A DNA stretch of 64,000 nucleotides from Chelonoidis abingdonii. Lineage: Eukaryota; Chordata; Testudines; Testudinidae. The position numbers were made by a program, and so were the translations under genes. Position 1 is the first letter of the stretch. Each line of letters begins with the position of its first letter. Under the pieces are notes generated by a model. That model was not told the DNA's origin. It did no database searches and saw only the letters and a list, made by a program, of their open reading frames with translations. The DNA lies in contig NC_133770.1 of NCBI RefSeq assembly GCF_003597395.2, forward strand, positions 295,929,618 through 295,993,617, in the 5' to 3' direction. Below are positions 55,606 to 64,000 of the stretch, one piece after another.

Positions 55606-56952
55606 TCACTGCCGACTGAAGCACTGCACGACCGAAGGCGGCATCATCCCTAGCCTGGTGCGTGATGGCATAGTGCGACGTGAACGTGTGGATGGAGGAC
55701 CACTACAAATCTCCTGAGTCGGGATCTGAGCCAGGAACGCCGTGGAGGAGGCCTGCGCCCTGGTAGAGTGGGCCGTAACCAGAGGGATAGGGGATCTAGC
55801 TATACAATAGCATTCCCGTATGCAGGCCACAATCCACAAACAGATCCTCTGAGAGGAGACCGGGAGCCCCTTCATTCTATCCGCCACTGCTATGAAGAGC
55901 AGGGTTGGCCGTTTAAACAGCTTTGTCCGTTCAACATAAAAGGCTAGGGCCCTGCGGACATCCAGGGAATGCAGCCTCTGCTCCTTACCGGAAAAGTGTG
56001 GCTTTGGATAAAACACCGGTAGGAAGATATCTTATCCCATGTGGAATTGGGAGACAACCTTGGGTAGAAAAGTCGGGTGAGGTCTAAGTTGGACCTTGTC
56101 CTTATAGAAGACAGCGTACGGGGGTTCGGATGTCAGCGTCCTGAGCTCCGATACCCTCCTGGCCAAGGTGATTGCTACAAGAAAAGCGACCTTGTATGAC
56201 AGGTACAGCAGAGAGCATGAAGCCAGGGACTCGAAGGGAGGCCCCGTGAGGGCAGAGAGGACCAGGTTGAGGTCCCAGGTAGGAACTGGTTTGCGGACAT
56301 GTGGAAACAGCCTGTCCATGCCCTTGAGGAAACGACCAACCAGCGGGTTTGCGAACACCAAGGTGCCCCTTTCTCCCAGGTGGAAAGCTGAGATGGCCGC
56401 TAAGTGAACTAAAACAGAGGAGAGGGAAAGGCCCAACTGTCTCAGATGGAGCAGATAGTCTAAGATAATGGGAATTGGGGCCCGCAACAGCTCCTGCCCT
56501 CGCTGACTGGACCAGATGGAGAAGCGTTTCCATTTGGCCAGGTAGGTGGCCCTTGTTGAAGGTTTTCTACTACCGAGCAGCACTTGTCTGACCTGTTGGG
56601 AGTATTGCATCTCCACCGGGTTCAACCATGGAGCATCCAGGCTATGAGGTGGAGTGATTGCAAGTTCAGGTGGTGGAGGCAGCCCTGGTCCTGCGTGATC
56701 AGGTCCAGCAGCAGGGGCAGCGTCAGGGGCGCTTGGGTGGACATGTGCAGGAGCGACGTGTATCAATGTTGCCGCGGCCACGCCGGTGCTATCAGGATTA
56801 CATGGGTGTGATCCCTGTGGACCTTGAGAATTGCCCTGTGTATCAAGGGAATTGGAGGAAAGGCGTAGAGCAGCCCTTCTCTCCACGACAGGAGGAAGGC
56901 ATCCGACAGAGACCCCGGGCTGTGGCCCCGGAGGGAGCAAAACCGCCAACAC
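55606..56952 (-). pseudogene. DIRS tyrosine recombinase relic (copy A)
   Basis: Integrase of the element. The frame opening at 56952 gives a Pro/Ala-rich leader, then the core-binding domain (SRKPSTRATYLAKWKRFSIW, ILDYLLHLRQLGLSLSSVLV, LAAISAFHLGERG) and the catalytic region with ARRVSELRTLTSEP (first Arg) and YKDKVQLRPHPTFLPKVVSQ. After a frame change at about 56030 it continues as SLDVRRALAFYVERTK and VTAHSTRAQASSTAF (H-x2-R box). A short deletion relative to copy B near 55700 shifts the frame before the tyrosine of HYAITH (about 55665). The R-H-R-Y set is present in the DNA but not in one frame. Confidence 0.92.
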
Positions 56953-58400
56953 TTCCTGTTTTCCTTTGAAGCAAACAGGTCTAACTGGAGACGACCCCAG
57001 AGCAGAAGATTGAGTGCACTACGTCCCAATGAAGGGACCACTCGTCACCCCGGAAAGAGCGGCTGAGGGTGTCCGCCAGGCCGTTCTGTTCCCCTGGGAG
57101 GTAGAACACCATCAGGTGGGTAGCATTCTGAATGCAAAAGTCCCACAGCACAAGGGCTTCCCTGCACAGGGGAGAGGAGTGTGCACCTCCCTGTTTGTTG
57201 ATATAGAGGACCGCTGACGTGTTATCCATGAGGACTGAGACACATCTGCCAGCCAGGTGGGATTGGAAGGTAAGACAAGCCAGGCGAACAGCGCTCAGCT
57301 CCCTGACATTGATATGCAACTTGAGGTCCTCCTGCGACCACAAGCCCTCTGTTCTGAGATCCCCCAAGTGTGCTCTTCATCCCCGATCCGAGGCATCCGT
57401 CACCAGAGAGAGAGAGGGTTGAGGGGTTGCGAAGGGAACACCCAAGCACACCTTCTGTGGGTTGAGCCACCACTGGAGAGAGCTCAGCACCACCTGGGGA
57501 AGTTACTACTGAGTCCAGGGGATCCCTGGCCAGGCGGTATACTGTCGCCAAACAGGATTGTAGTGAGAAGCCAGAGTCTGGCATGGCTCACCACATAGGT
57601 GCACGCCGCCATGTGGCCCAAGAGCTTGAGGCAGTTTCTTGCAGTGGTGGTCGAGGCACGTTGCAGACTGAGAATGATTTCGGACGTGGACCGGAACCTG
57701 GACTCCAGAAGATACGCTCTGGCCTGGGTTGATTCCAGAACCACCTCTATAAATTTTATCCTTTGAGTAAGAGACAGGACTTGGCCTTGTTTAAGAGGAG
57801 GCCGAGCTTGAGGAAGGTCCACCTGCTCCTTGGAGCAGCCCTTTATAAGCCAATTGTCCAAGTAGGGGAATACCTGGATACCCCGCCTGCTCAGAAAAGC
57901 CGCCACGACTGCCATGCACTTCGTGAAGACCCTTGGTGCCGCCGATAGGCCAAATGGGAGCACTGTGAACTGCAGATGGGCGTCGGCCACGAGAAACCTG
58001 AGGTGCCGACGGTGTCGGGGGATTATGGCAATATGGAAATATGCGTCCTTTAAGTCAAGGGCGGCATACCAATCTCCTGGATCCAAGGAGGGAATGATCG
58101 AAGACAGGGAGACCATGCAGAACCTGAGCTTTTTCACAAACTTGTTCAGCCGCCGCAAGTCCAGGATGGGTCTGAGTTCCCCTTTTGCCTTCGGTATTAG
58201 AAAATATCGAGAGTAGAAGCCTCTGCCCATGAGCTCCTGAGGAACTTCCTTCACTGCCCCCACTGTGAGGAGCGACTGCACTTCCTGAATTAGAAGTTGC
58301 TCGTGAGAGGGGTCCCTGAAGAGGGATGGGGAGGGGGGCTGGTGGGGTGGGAAGGAGGAGAACTGGATAGAATATCCTCTCTCTACCGTGCAAAGCACCC
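56763..58400 (-). pseudogene. DIRS reverse transcriptase-RNase H relic (copy A)
   Basis: A 304-codon open stretch (58398-57484) covers most of the reverse transcriptase: LCTVERGYSIQFSSFPPHQ, KGELRPILDLRRLNKFVKK, motif A ALDLKDAYFHIAIIP, LQFTVLPFGLSAAPRVFTK and the catalytic box as FPYLDNWLIKG (57851-57872), where the second Asp of YxDD is Asn. RNase H follows in another frame (57367-56981): HINVRELSAVRLACLTF, VSVLMDNTSAVLYINKQGG, NGLADTLSRSFRGDEW. The linker LDLFASKENRKC leads to the recombinase. The Asn change and frameshifts mean no active enzyme. Confidence 0.93.
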
Positions 58401-58415
58401 AACTGTCCGACGTGA

Positions 58416-60849
58416 TTAGGGACCAGGCATGGTAGGAGGGGGACAGACGTGACCCAAAGGTAGGGAAAGAAGGATCCGGAGTCCTGATCGGTAGGCCGTC
58501 CTCGACTGCACCATCAAATAGGGGGCCAAAGGCCCCGATGTCGGTCTCGGTTGGCCGGATGCCTGGCTGGAGGGATGGCGTTGGTGGCGCCTCCTGCCAT
58601 TCCTGCCCCGTCTGCGCTCAACCTCTGGACAATTCTGAGGCTGGTAAGAGCCCGGGGCCCCTTGCAGCTTAAACTGCCTACTTTGGGTTGCCAGGGTATG
58701 CAGGCCCAGCGAGCGAAACGTAGCCCTCGAGTTCTTTAGACTATGCAGATGCTTATCTGTTTTGTCCGAAAACAGCGTCTGCCCTTCGAAGGGGAGGTCC
58801 TGGATAGTCTGCTGGACCTCATAAGGAAGGCCTGAGACCTGGAGCCAGACTCCCCACCTCATGACCAGGCCTGTTGCCATGGAGCATGAGGCCGAGTCCG
58901 CTGCATCCAGGGCAGCCTGAAGGGAGGCTCGAGAGATGAGCTTTCCTTCTTCCACCAAGGCCGAAAACTCTGCCCTCAAATTCTGAGGAAGGAGAGCGGT
59001 AAACTTCGACATGGCTGAACATTTGTTATGACCATATCAGCTTACGACAGCCTGTTGGTTGGCTATTCATAGTTGAAGGCCTGCCATGGAGTACACCTTT
59101 CTACCAAAGAGGTCGAGCCTTTTGGCATCCCTGTTCTTTGGCGTCGACCCTTGAAACCCCTGACACTCCCTTTGGTTGGCCGCGTCTATCACCAGGGAGT
59201 ACGGGGAAGGGTGGGTGTACAAATGCTCATGTCCCTTAGAAGGCACAAAATAACGCCTCTCTGTTTTCTTGGCAGTAGGGGCCAATGAGGCTGGCGTTTG
59301 CCATAAGGTGCGGGACATGTCCTCTAGGGTCTTGATCAATGGTAGGGCCACCCTGGATGGTCCCGATGGAGCCAGGATGTCCGCTACCGGATCGACATCC
59401 ACCTCAATTTCCTCAGCCTGGATTGCGAGGCTCTGAGCCACTCGCCTGAGCAGTTGCTGAAGAATCCTAGTGTCTTCCAGGGCCGGTGCCGTGTCTATGA
59501 CAGCGACTGCCTCATCCGGGGAAGAAGAGGATGAAATCACTTGGATCGGCCCGTCCTCCGGTGCTTCCAGCCCTTCGGGGTCCGGCGGCACATGGTACCG
59601 AGGTTGCAGGGCTGGTGCCGGTTCCAAATGCGGCACCGCAGCCGGTACGGGGGTCGCCAATCAATGGCTTGGCATGTCTGGCAGCACCTGTTGAGCCCGA
59701 ACCGTGGTCGCTGCCGGTGCCGATGCCCGGCTAGGGGGTGCTGAACTTAGATGCAGCACACCCCTGCCCGGCGACGGTGCCAGTGGAGGAGGCAACTGCG
59801 CCAGGGCCATCGATGCCGAGGAAAATGACGCCGACCTGGAGTGAGGACCAAACACCTGGCCCACCGACTGGTGGTAGACCCAGGGGGTCCAAAACAGCCA
59901 CTGGGAGGGCGGATGCCACTGCTGCTGCCACTGTGGTGGGTACCACTGGTGGCTCACCCCTAAAGTAGACCTCCTGCTCCGCGACCGGCTGGAGCGATAG
60001 GGGTCCACCTCTGAGTCTGAAGTCTCTGAATAAGAGGAACTGGGGTGAGCGGCTACCGTCATCACCGGAGAGCGGCGCAGAGGAGGGGAGCTGTCTTTCT
60101 GGTCCGGTGCCGCCCGGGTTGCGCGGGACGGAGAGGGAGGCGACAGCATGGCCGGCTTGCCCCTAGACTGTACTGGGGGACGAGCTATGGATGGCAACTC
60201 CCTGTCACAATGCGAGGAGGCCGGTACAGGGAGTCTCAGCAGGTCTGAGGCCGCCTCGAATGCCTCCGGCGTCGAGTGGAGGATGCACGTCTCCGCTAAG
60301 GCCCAGGGATGTTGGTCGCTCCGGTCTTGACTGCTTTCTCTCCGGTGCGGGAGTCGACGGAGCAGCCGGGGGCTGTAGCCCAGCACGTCCACTTGTACCA
60401 GCGGACGGCGTTGGCCTGTGGAGGTCCTGGTGGGGTGATCGCTCCCTCACCGACCTCTTCTTCTTAGAGGGCACCGGGGAGGGCAAGCAGTGCTGCACTG
60501 AGGCTGACTTCTTATGACCCGATTCCTTCCGGCGCCGGGTGTTGGAGGATTTGGGCTAGGCGCTAAGTCCTGATGCCAGTGCCGGGACGCTACGCACCGA
60601 CGATGACGTGCTGGGCACCGCATCGGCCAACTCTGGGTCCAAAGGTGGCCGCAAGGCAGCCTCCATCAGAAAAACTCTAAGTCTTTGCACTCTGTCTTTG
60701 AGAGTTCTGGGATGGAAGCCCCTGCAAAGAGTGCACCAGTCCCTTTGGTGGCTCTCCCCAAGGCACCACAGACAAGCAGAGTGCGGGTCACTCTTTGCCA
60801 TGAACTTTCCACAGTCGTAGCAGAGTTTAAACCCAGGAGACCTGGGCAT
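58416..60849 (-). pseudogene. DIRS gag-like ORF1 relic (copy A)
   Basis: Starts at 60849 (MPRSPGFKLCYDCGKFMAKS) about 205 bases downstream of the TATA box. C-x2-C-x9-H-x2-C-x2-C-x4-H-x4-C-x2-C follows. After a frame change it continues (60392-59661) with a Ser/Arg-rich PYRSSRSRSRRSTLGVSHQW segment and a PPLAPSP-type Pro-rich stretch. One stop codon at 59661-59663 (TGA where copy B has a Ser codon) interrupts an otherwise continuous frame to 59067 (ALEDTRILQQLLRRVAQSLA, LWQTPASLAPTAKKTERRYF). The end (59012-58416) contains GLPYEVQQTIQDLPFEG and KTDKHLHSLKNSRATFRSL. Capsid-like role is inferred from position. Confidence 0.88.
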
Positions 60850-61001
60850 GCCCCGGTGGGGCAACAAGTAGGTGGGGGGGAACCCCCAACAGCAAAGAAC
60901 TATGTACAACTAATCTAGATAGACTAACTATATACACGAACTATATACACAAGGTTTATGGACACTGCTAAAATTGCTATCAGGAAGCGAAGTTCCAGCT
61001 A

Positions 61002-61198
61002 GCTGTCACCGGCGGTAAGAAGGAACTGAGGGGGTGGAGGGTCGGTGGACCTCTTTATAGGGCGCCATAGTGGCGCCAGTCCAGGAGGCGCCACGGCCAA
61101 CCTTACGGACGCTCCTAGGGGAAAATCTTCCAGCTAGTGTGCACACGGAGCGCACACACCTATTTTGAATGGACACAAACAACCACTCGAAGAAGAAT
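61002..61198 (-). repeat. DIRS copy A terminal repeat, 5' side
   Basis: Inverted partner of 54040-55430 (minus the insertion). Inner edge TGTCACCGGCGGTAAGAAGG; outer edge ACCACTCGAAGAAGAAT. Confidence 0.92.
61054..61059 (-). promoter_or_regulatory. TATA box in the DIRS copy A 5' terminal repeat
   Basis: TATAAA on the minus strand inside GCCCTATAAAGAGG, about 205 bases from the gag ATG. Same place as in copy B. Confidence 0.6.
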
Positions 61199-61311
61199 AT
61201 CTATCACACGAGGTGTCATACAATCCCTTAGCCCTTATGTTAGCCTTCTAGTCACCTTCTTGTCTTAAGACCAGGCACACCGTTTCACAGGGCAGTAACA
61301 AACTAACCCGT

Positions 61312-61430
61312 TGCAAGGTGATATCTCCATCTTTCAGACAGATAAAATCAAGGTGCAGACAGGACATGTGACTTACTCAAGGGCACAGAGTGAGTTAGTT
61401 GCACAGTCCAGAACAGGCCTACAGCGCATG
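61312..61430 (-). mobile_element. MIR-like SINE fragment
   Basis: ATCTCCATCTTTCAGACAGA, then AGGACATGTGACTTACTCAA, GGGCACAGAGTGAGTTAGTT and ACAGTCCAGAACAGG match the reverse MIR core. The solo LTR starts 30 bases further on. Confidence 0.65.
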
Positions 61431-61461
61431 CCAACATCACATGAGAGGATGCTGTCCAATG

Positions 61462-62201
61462 TGTCAGGCTCTCGATCCAGGCACTCAAGCCTGGCGGGTT
61501 GGAGCAGTAGTCAAAGCTAGATGTAGGATCAGGATCAGGCCAAAGGCTGTGCTGAAACCGGGTCTGGGGACAGGTCATGGGTCAGAAACAATGTCAGACC
61601 ATACAGACAAAACCAAATCAGTATCAGAGTTGGAGTCTTGATGCAGGCCAAAGGTCAAAACTAGGTTGGAGTCAATCTGAATGTCTGAGGGGTCATGGAG
61701 GGCTGCAGGGCTGGAGTGGATCAGTAACAAGGCTGGGGCCAGGTCAGGGTACGGCATGGACAAGCCCAGAGCGGTCTGGAACAGGAACAGGAGCCAGATC
61801 CAGGGCAAACTGGAAGCCTGGGGAGTTGATTACACTGGGAGGCAGCAGGAGGGTTCCTGGCTGGGTAGTGTTGTTGCACAGAGTAACCTGAAGGTCGGTG
61901 AAACAGCTGTGCCTGGGGGGTCCTCTGACCAGGACCCTGCCCAGGGACAGGCTGCTGCAGCATGCCTGAGGCCTGGGTCACTGCAGGCTCTGTCGGAGGG
62001 GTGAGTCACAGAATCATAGAATATCAGGGTTGGAAGGGACCTCAGGAGGTCATCTAGTCCAATCCCCCTGCTCAAAGCAGGACCAATCCCCAACTAAATC
62101 ATCCCAGCCAGGGCTTTGTCAAGCCTGACTTTAAAAACCTCTAAGGACGTCACTGCAATTGAGTTGCTGCAGCCCTGGTCTGGCTGCAGGTTTGCCTGAC
62201 A
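61462..62201. mobile_element. Solo LTR with perfect 5-bp target duplication
   Basis: Starts TGTCAGGCTCTCGATCC and ends GCAGGTTTGCCTGACA, so the ends are inverted (TGTCAGGC/GCCTGACA). CAATG flanks both sides exactly (61457-61461, 62202-62206). The interior has a repetitive feel (GGTCA/CAGGTC-type words recur) and holds a CR1 insertion at 62006-62148, so the LTR itself is about 600 bp. No retroviral coding sequence adjoins it. Confidence 0.88.
62006..62148 (-). mobile_element. CR1 3' end nested in the solo LTR
   Basis: CACAGAATCATAGAATATCA, GGTTGGAAGGGACCTCAGG, ATCTAGTCCAATCCCCCTGC, ending TTTAAAAACCTCTAAGGA. Only about 140 bases of CR1 3' end. Confidence 0.93.
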
Positions 62202-62206
62202 CAATG

Positions 62207-62928
62207 ACCATCAAAATTAGCACTTCTACAACACTTTATAAATAATAATTAATCCAACCACATCCAAGGGAAATGTCTCCACATATGTCCTTCTGTAAGT
62301 AGATGAGGAGAAATCGAGTTACTACACTGAAAAAGTTGCTCGCTTTGATATCTGAGCAAAATGCATTTTGGTCAGGCTTTCAAGGGATGGCAATCATATA
62401 TTCTTACATGTGGTATAATGCAAGACAATTCATCTGAGCCTACGGGTAATGTTCCTCATCATAGATCAGAATGCATTAAGAAGTTTTCCTAAACCCAAAC
62501 AATGCGAGTGCCTGTTTCAATGAAGGAAGCAGTTTATTCTGGTTGTCGGGCTGCAGGCCCCTCCCCTATGGGATGCAGGCTTTCAATAGTCAGCGTTTGC
62601 TTTAGGCACTTTCAGATCAGCAGTCGGGTTTGAGCGTAGGGCATAGTTACAGTGTGCACCAAGGAAACAGTAAATGTAAATATGCTTGTGCCAAACTATG
62701 AAAGCATTTATGCAGGTCCATAAACCATTGCCACTGCCTGCACTTGAGGAAACCTGGCCAAGAATAGCAAGGGAGAGAAGGACAGAAACTAAAAAGAGCA
62801 GACATGGAAAAACAGAAGAGAAAGGCAAACCACCCTAACAAACAGAAACGTTTTCCAACAGATGATGAGTGCAAGTGGCCCAACCACAACTACCCTAATG
62901 TCACTTAGGGTATTAGGACTACACCTCA
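62207..62928. other. Spacer, nothing recognised
   Basis: No gene, RNA or named repeat. A hydrophobic minus-strand frame at 62583-62889 has no recognisable family. Confidence 0.5.
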
Positions 62929-63151
62929 TGTAGGAATACCTGGGCTAGCTTTAATCTAGCTAGCTTGGGTCCCAAACAGAGAAACTGTAGCAACACAATC
63001 TTCACTGTGGACTGTATAAACTCACCTGGAACCCTGGGTAATTACTCCTGGGGCTATCTCACGTTGCTGCGGCTTCACAGTTCTGGAACCCGGGCTAGCT
63101 AGATTAAAGCTAGCTCTAGTGACTTAGCTGTGATTCCAGTCTACACATACC
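62929..63151. repeat. Palindromic MITE-like element
   Basis: TGGGCTAGCTTTAATCTAGC and TAGCTTGGGTC at 62941-62971 pair with GAACCCGGGCTAGCTAGATT and AAAGCTAGCT at 63086-63115, about 30-base arms with few mismatches. Outer parts (AGGAATACC/CTACACATACC) pair weakly. Confidence 0.8.
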
Positions 63152-63291
63152 CTCCGATTCCAAGGTTACTGGCACCTCAGAAATATCTAGGTGAGAGAGG
63201 TAGACAGATTTCAAACAAAATGCCAGTTATTTCTATTAAAAAGTGTTTAATTTATTTCATTTACCAAGACCTGGAAGAGACTGTGATGCCC

Positions 63292-63488
63292 ACATAGGAA
63301 CGGCCCTACTGGGTCAGACCAAAGGTCCATCTAGCCCAGTATCCTGTCTTCCGTCAGTGGCTAACGCCAAGTGCCCTGGAGGGAATGAACAGAACAGGTA
63401 ATCATCAAGTGATCCATCCCCTGTCGCCCATTCCCAGCTTCTAGCAAACAGAGGCTAGGGACATAATCCCTGCCCATCCTGGCTAATG
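63292..63488 (-). mobile_element. CR1 LINE 3' end
   Basis: ATAGGAACGGCCCTACTGGG, TCAGACCAAAGGTCCATCTA, GCCCAGTATCCTGTCTTCCG and GCTTCTAGCAAACAGAGGCT, through CATCCTGGCTAATGG. Same subfamily as 20626-20911. Confidence 0.95.
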
Positions 63489-64000
63489 GGCACTGATGGG
63501 CCTATCCTCCTCCAACATCAGCTCTGTGGGTGGTATGTGGGAGCAGGACGGAGGAACACTTCACCCTGCCCCCACAATAACATGGAGCAATTTCCAATGG
63601 TGGGCAAAGTTATAACAGAGCACCAGGGCTCACACTGTGCAAGGAAGGAAAGGACAACAGCGAACAGCACCTTTGGTTTCCAGGAACAAACGTGCATACT
63701 CTATCTGACATTTTTCTCACTCTGCAGTTGGAGGAAGTCCCCAGGCTGATTTGAAAGAACTCTTCAGGTTTGTTTGCATGCTAAAAAATGTTTTACCAGA
63801 GGCTCTGAAAGATTTATCCAGGATCCAGATGTCTGAAGCCACAGTTCAGATTACTGGTCCATTAAGAAAGCAGCCACAGATAACTAGCATGTTTCTTGAG
63901 CCCCTCTGTAATCATCCTGCCTAGAAGACAAGTTTTTTTTCTGGCATGGATCAGCCAGAGCTAAAAGAGGCAATAGTAGCTTCATTTGTAGAAAATCTTG
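63489..64000. other. Spacer to window end, nothing recognised
   Basis: An 87-codon plus-strand frame at 63486-63749 partly overlaps the CR1 tail and has no recognisable family. Confidence 0.5.

Larger units (their letters stand above)
54040..61198 (-). mobile_element. DIRS-type retrotransposon, copy A (full length, with a hAT insertion)
   Basis: Same structure and orientation as copy B: 5' terminal repeat with TATA box (right), gag-like ORF1, reverse transcriptase, RNase H, tyrosine recombinase, internal complementary region, 3' terminal repeat (left). Once the hAT-type insertion in the left terminal repeat and its 8-bp duplication are removed, the length is about 6.0 kb, normal for DIRS. 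No direct target duplication is seen at its ends. It is more intact than copy B because nothing interrupts its coding region, but gag, pol and recombinase all carry stops or frameshifts. Confidence 0.95.

Overview
This window is vertebrate nuclear DNA, most likely from a cryptodiran turtle. It contains a complete tRNA-derived SINE of the tortoise Pol III (Cry I) type at 53139-53335, many CR1 LINE tails, MIR/CORE-SINE relics, and DIRS-type tyrosine-recombinase retrotransposons. There are no ribosome binding sites, operons or prokaryotic gene order. I could not identify any host protein-coding exon, so the window looks intronic or intergenic. Nearly everything that can be recognised is transposon-derived.

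Layout. 1-2276: the gag end of a divergent DIRS copy (copy C). 2277-9000: three CR1 fragments, a GC-rich fold-back element and AT-rich spacer. 9026-11432: a probable solo LTR with a TATA box and two CCAAT boxes, then a second LTR-like unit split by a 783-bp hAT-type element. 11433-30380: mostly spacer with MIR and CR1 relics, short palindromic repeats, several hAT-type non-autonomous elements with 8-bp target duplications (14896-15777 with 15200-15364 nested inside it, 25158-25285, 29231-29839), an LTR broken by a 359-bp assembly gap, and a CR1 tail with a 156-codon open frame.

30381-39141: DIRS copy B, minus strand, with inverted terminal repeats (ITRs) and an internal complementary region (ICR). 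Its gag is split by a truncated LTR retroelement (LTR, gag/protease relic, no second LTR). 39142-53600: more hAT-type elements, MIR and CR1 relics, a triplicated 46-49 bp tandem repeat, a hAT transposase relic rearranged into an inverted duplication and split by a solo LTR, and two SINE-type repeats. 54040-61198: DIRS copy A, minus strand, about 6 kb once an inserted 1,167-bp fold-back hAT-type element is removed. 61199-64000: a solo LTR with a perfect 5-bp target duplication, containing a CR1 insertion, then a palindromic element and a CR1 tail.

The two full-length DIRS copies have the same design: terminal repeats carrying TATA boxes, a gag with an N-terminal Cys/His motif, reverse transcriptase, RNase H, tyrosine recombinase, and an ICR that copies both termini. 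Each copy is dead for its own reasons. Copy A has YLDN in place of the catalytic YLDD. Copy B has lost the motif-A aspartate. Both have stops and frameshifts. All three DIRS copies lie on the minus strand. I found no new defence or regulatory system. The most unusual objects are the two large inverted-repeat hAT derivatives, the clear DIRS ICR, and the nested insertions that give a relative order of events.
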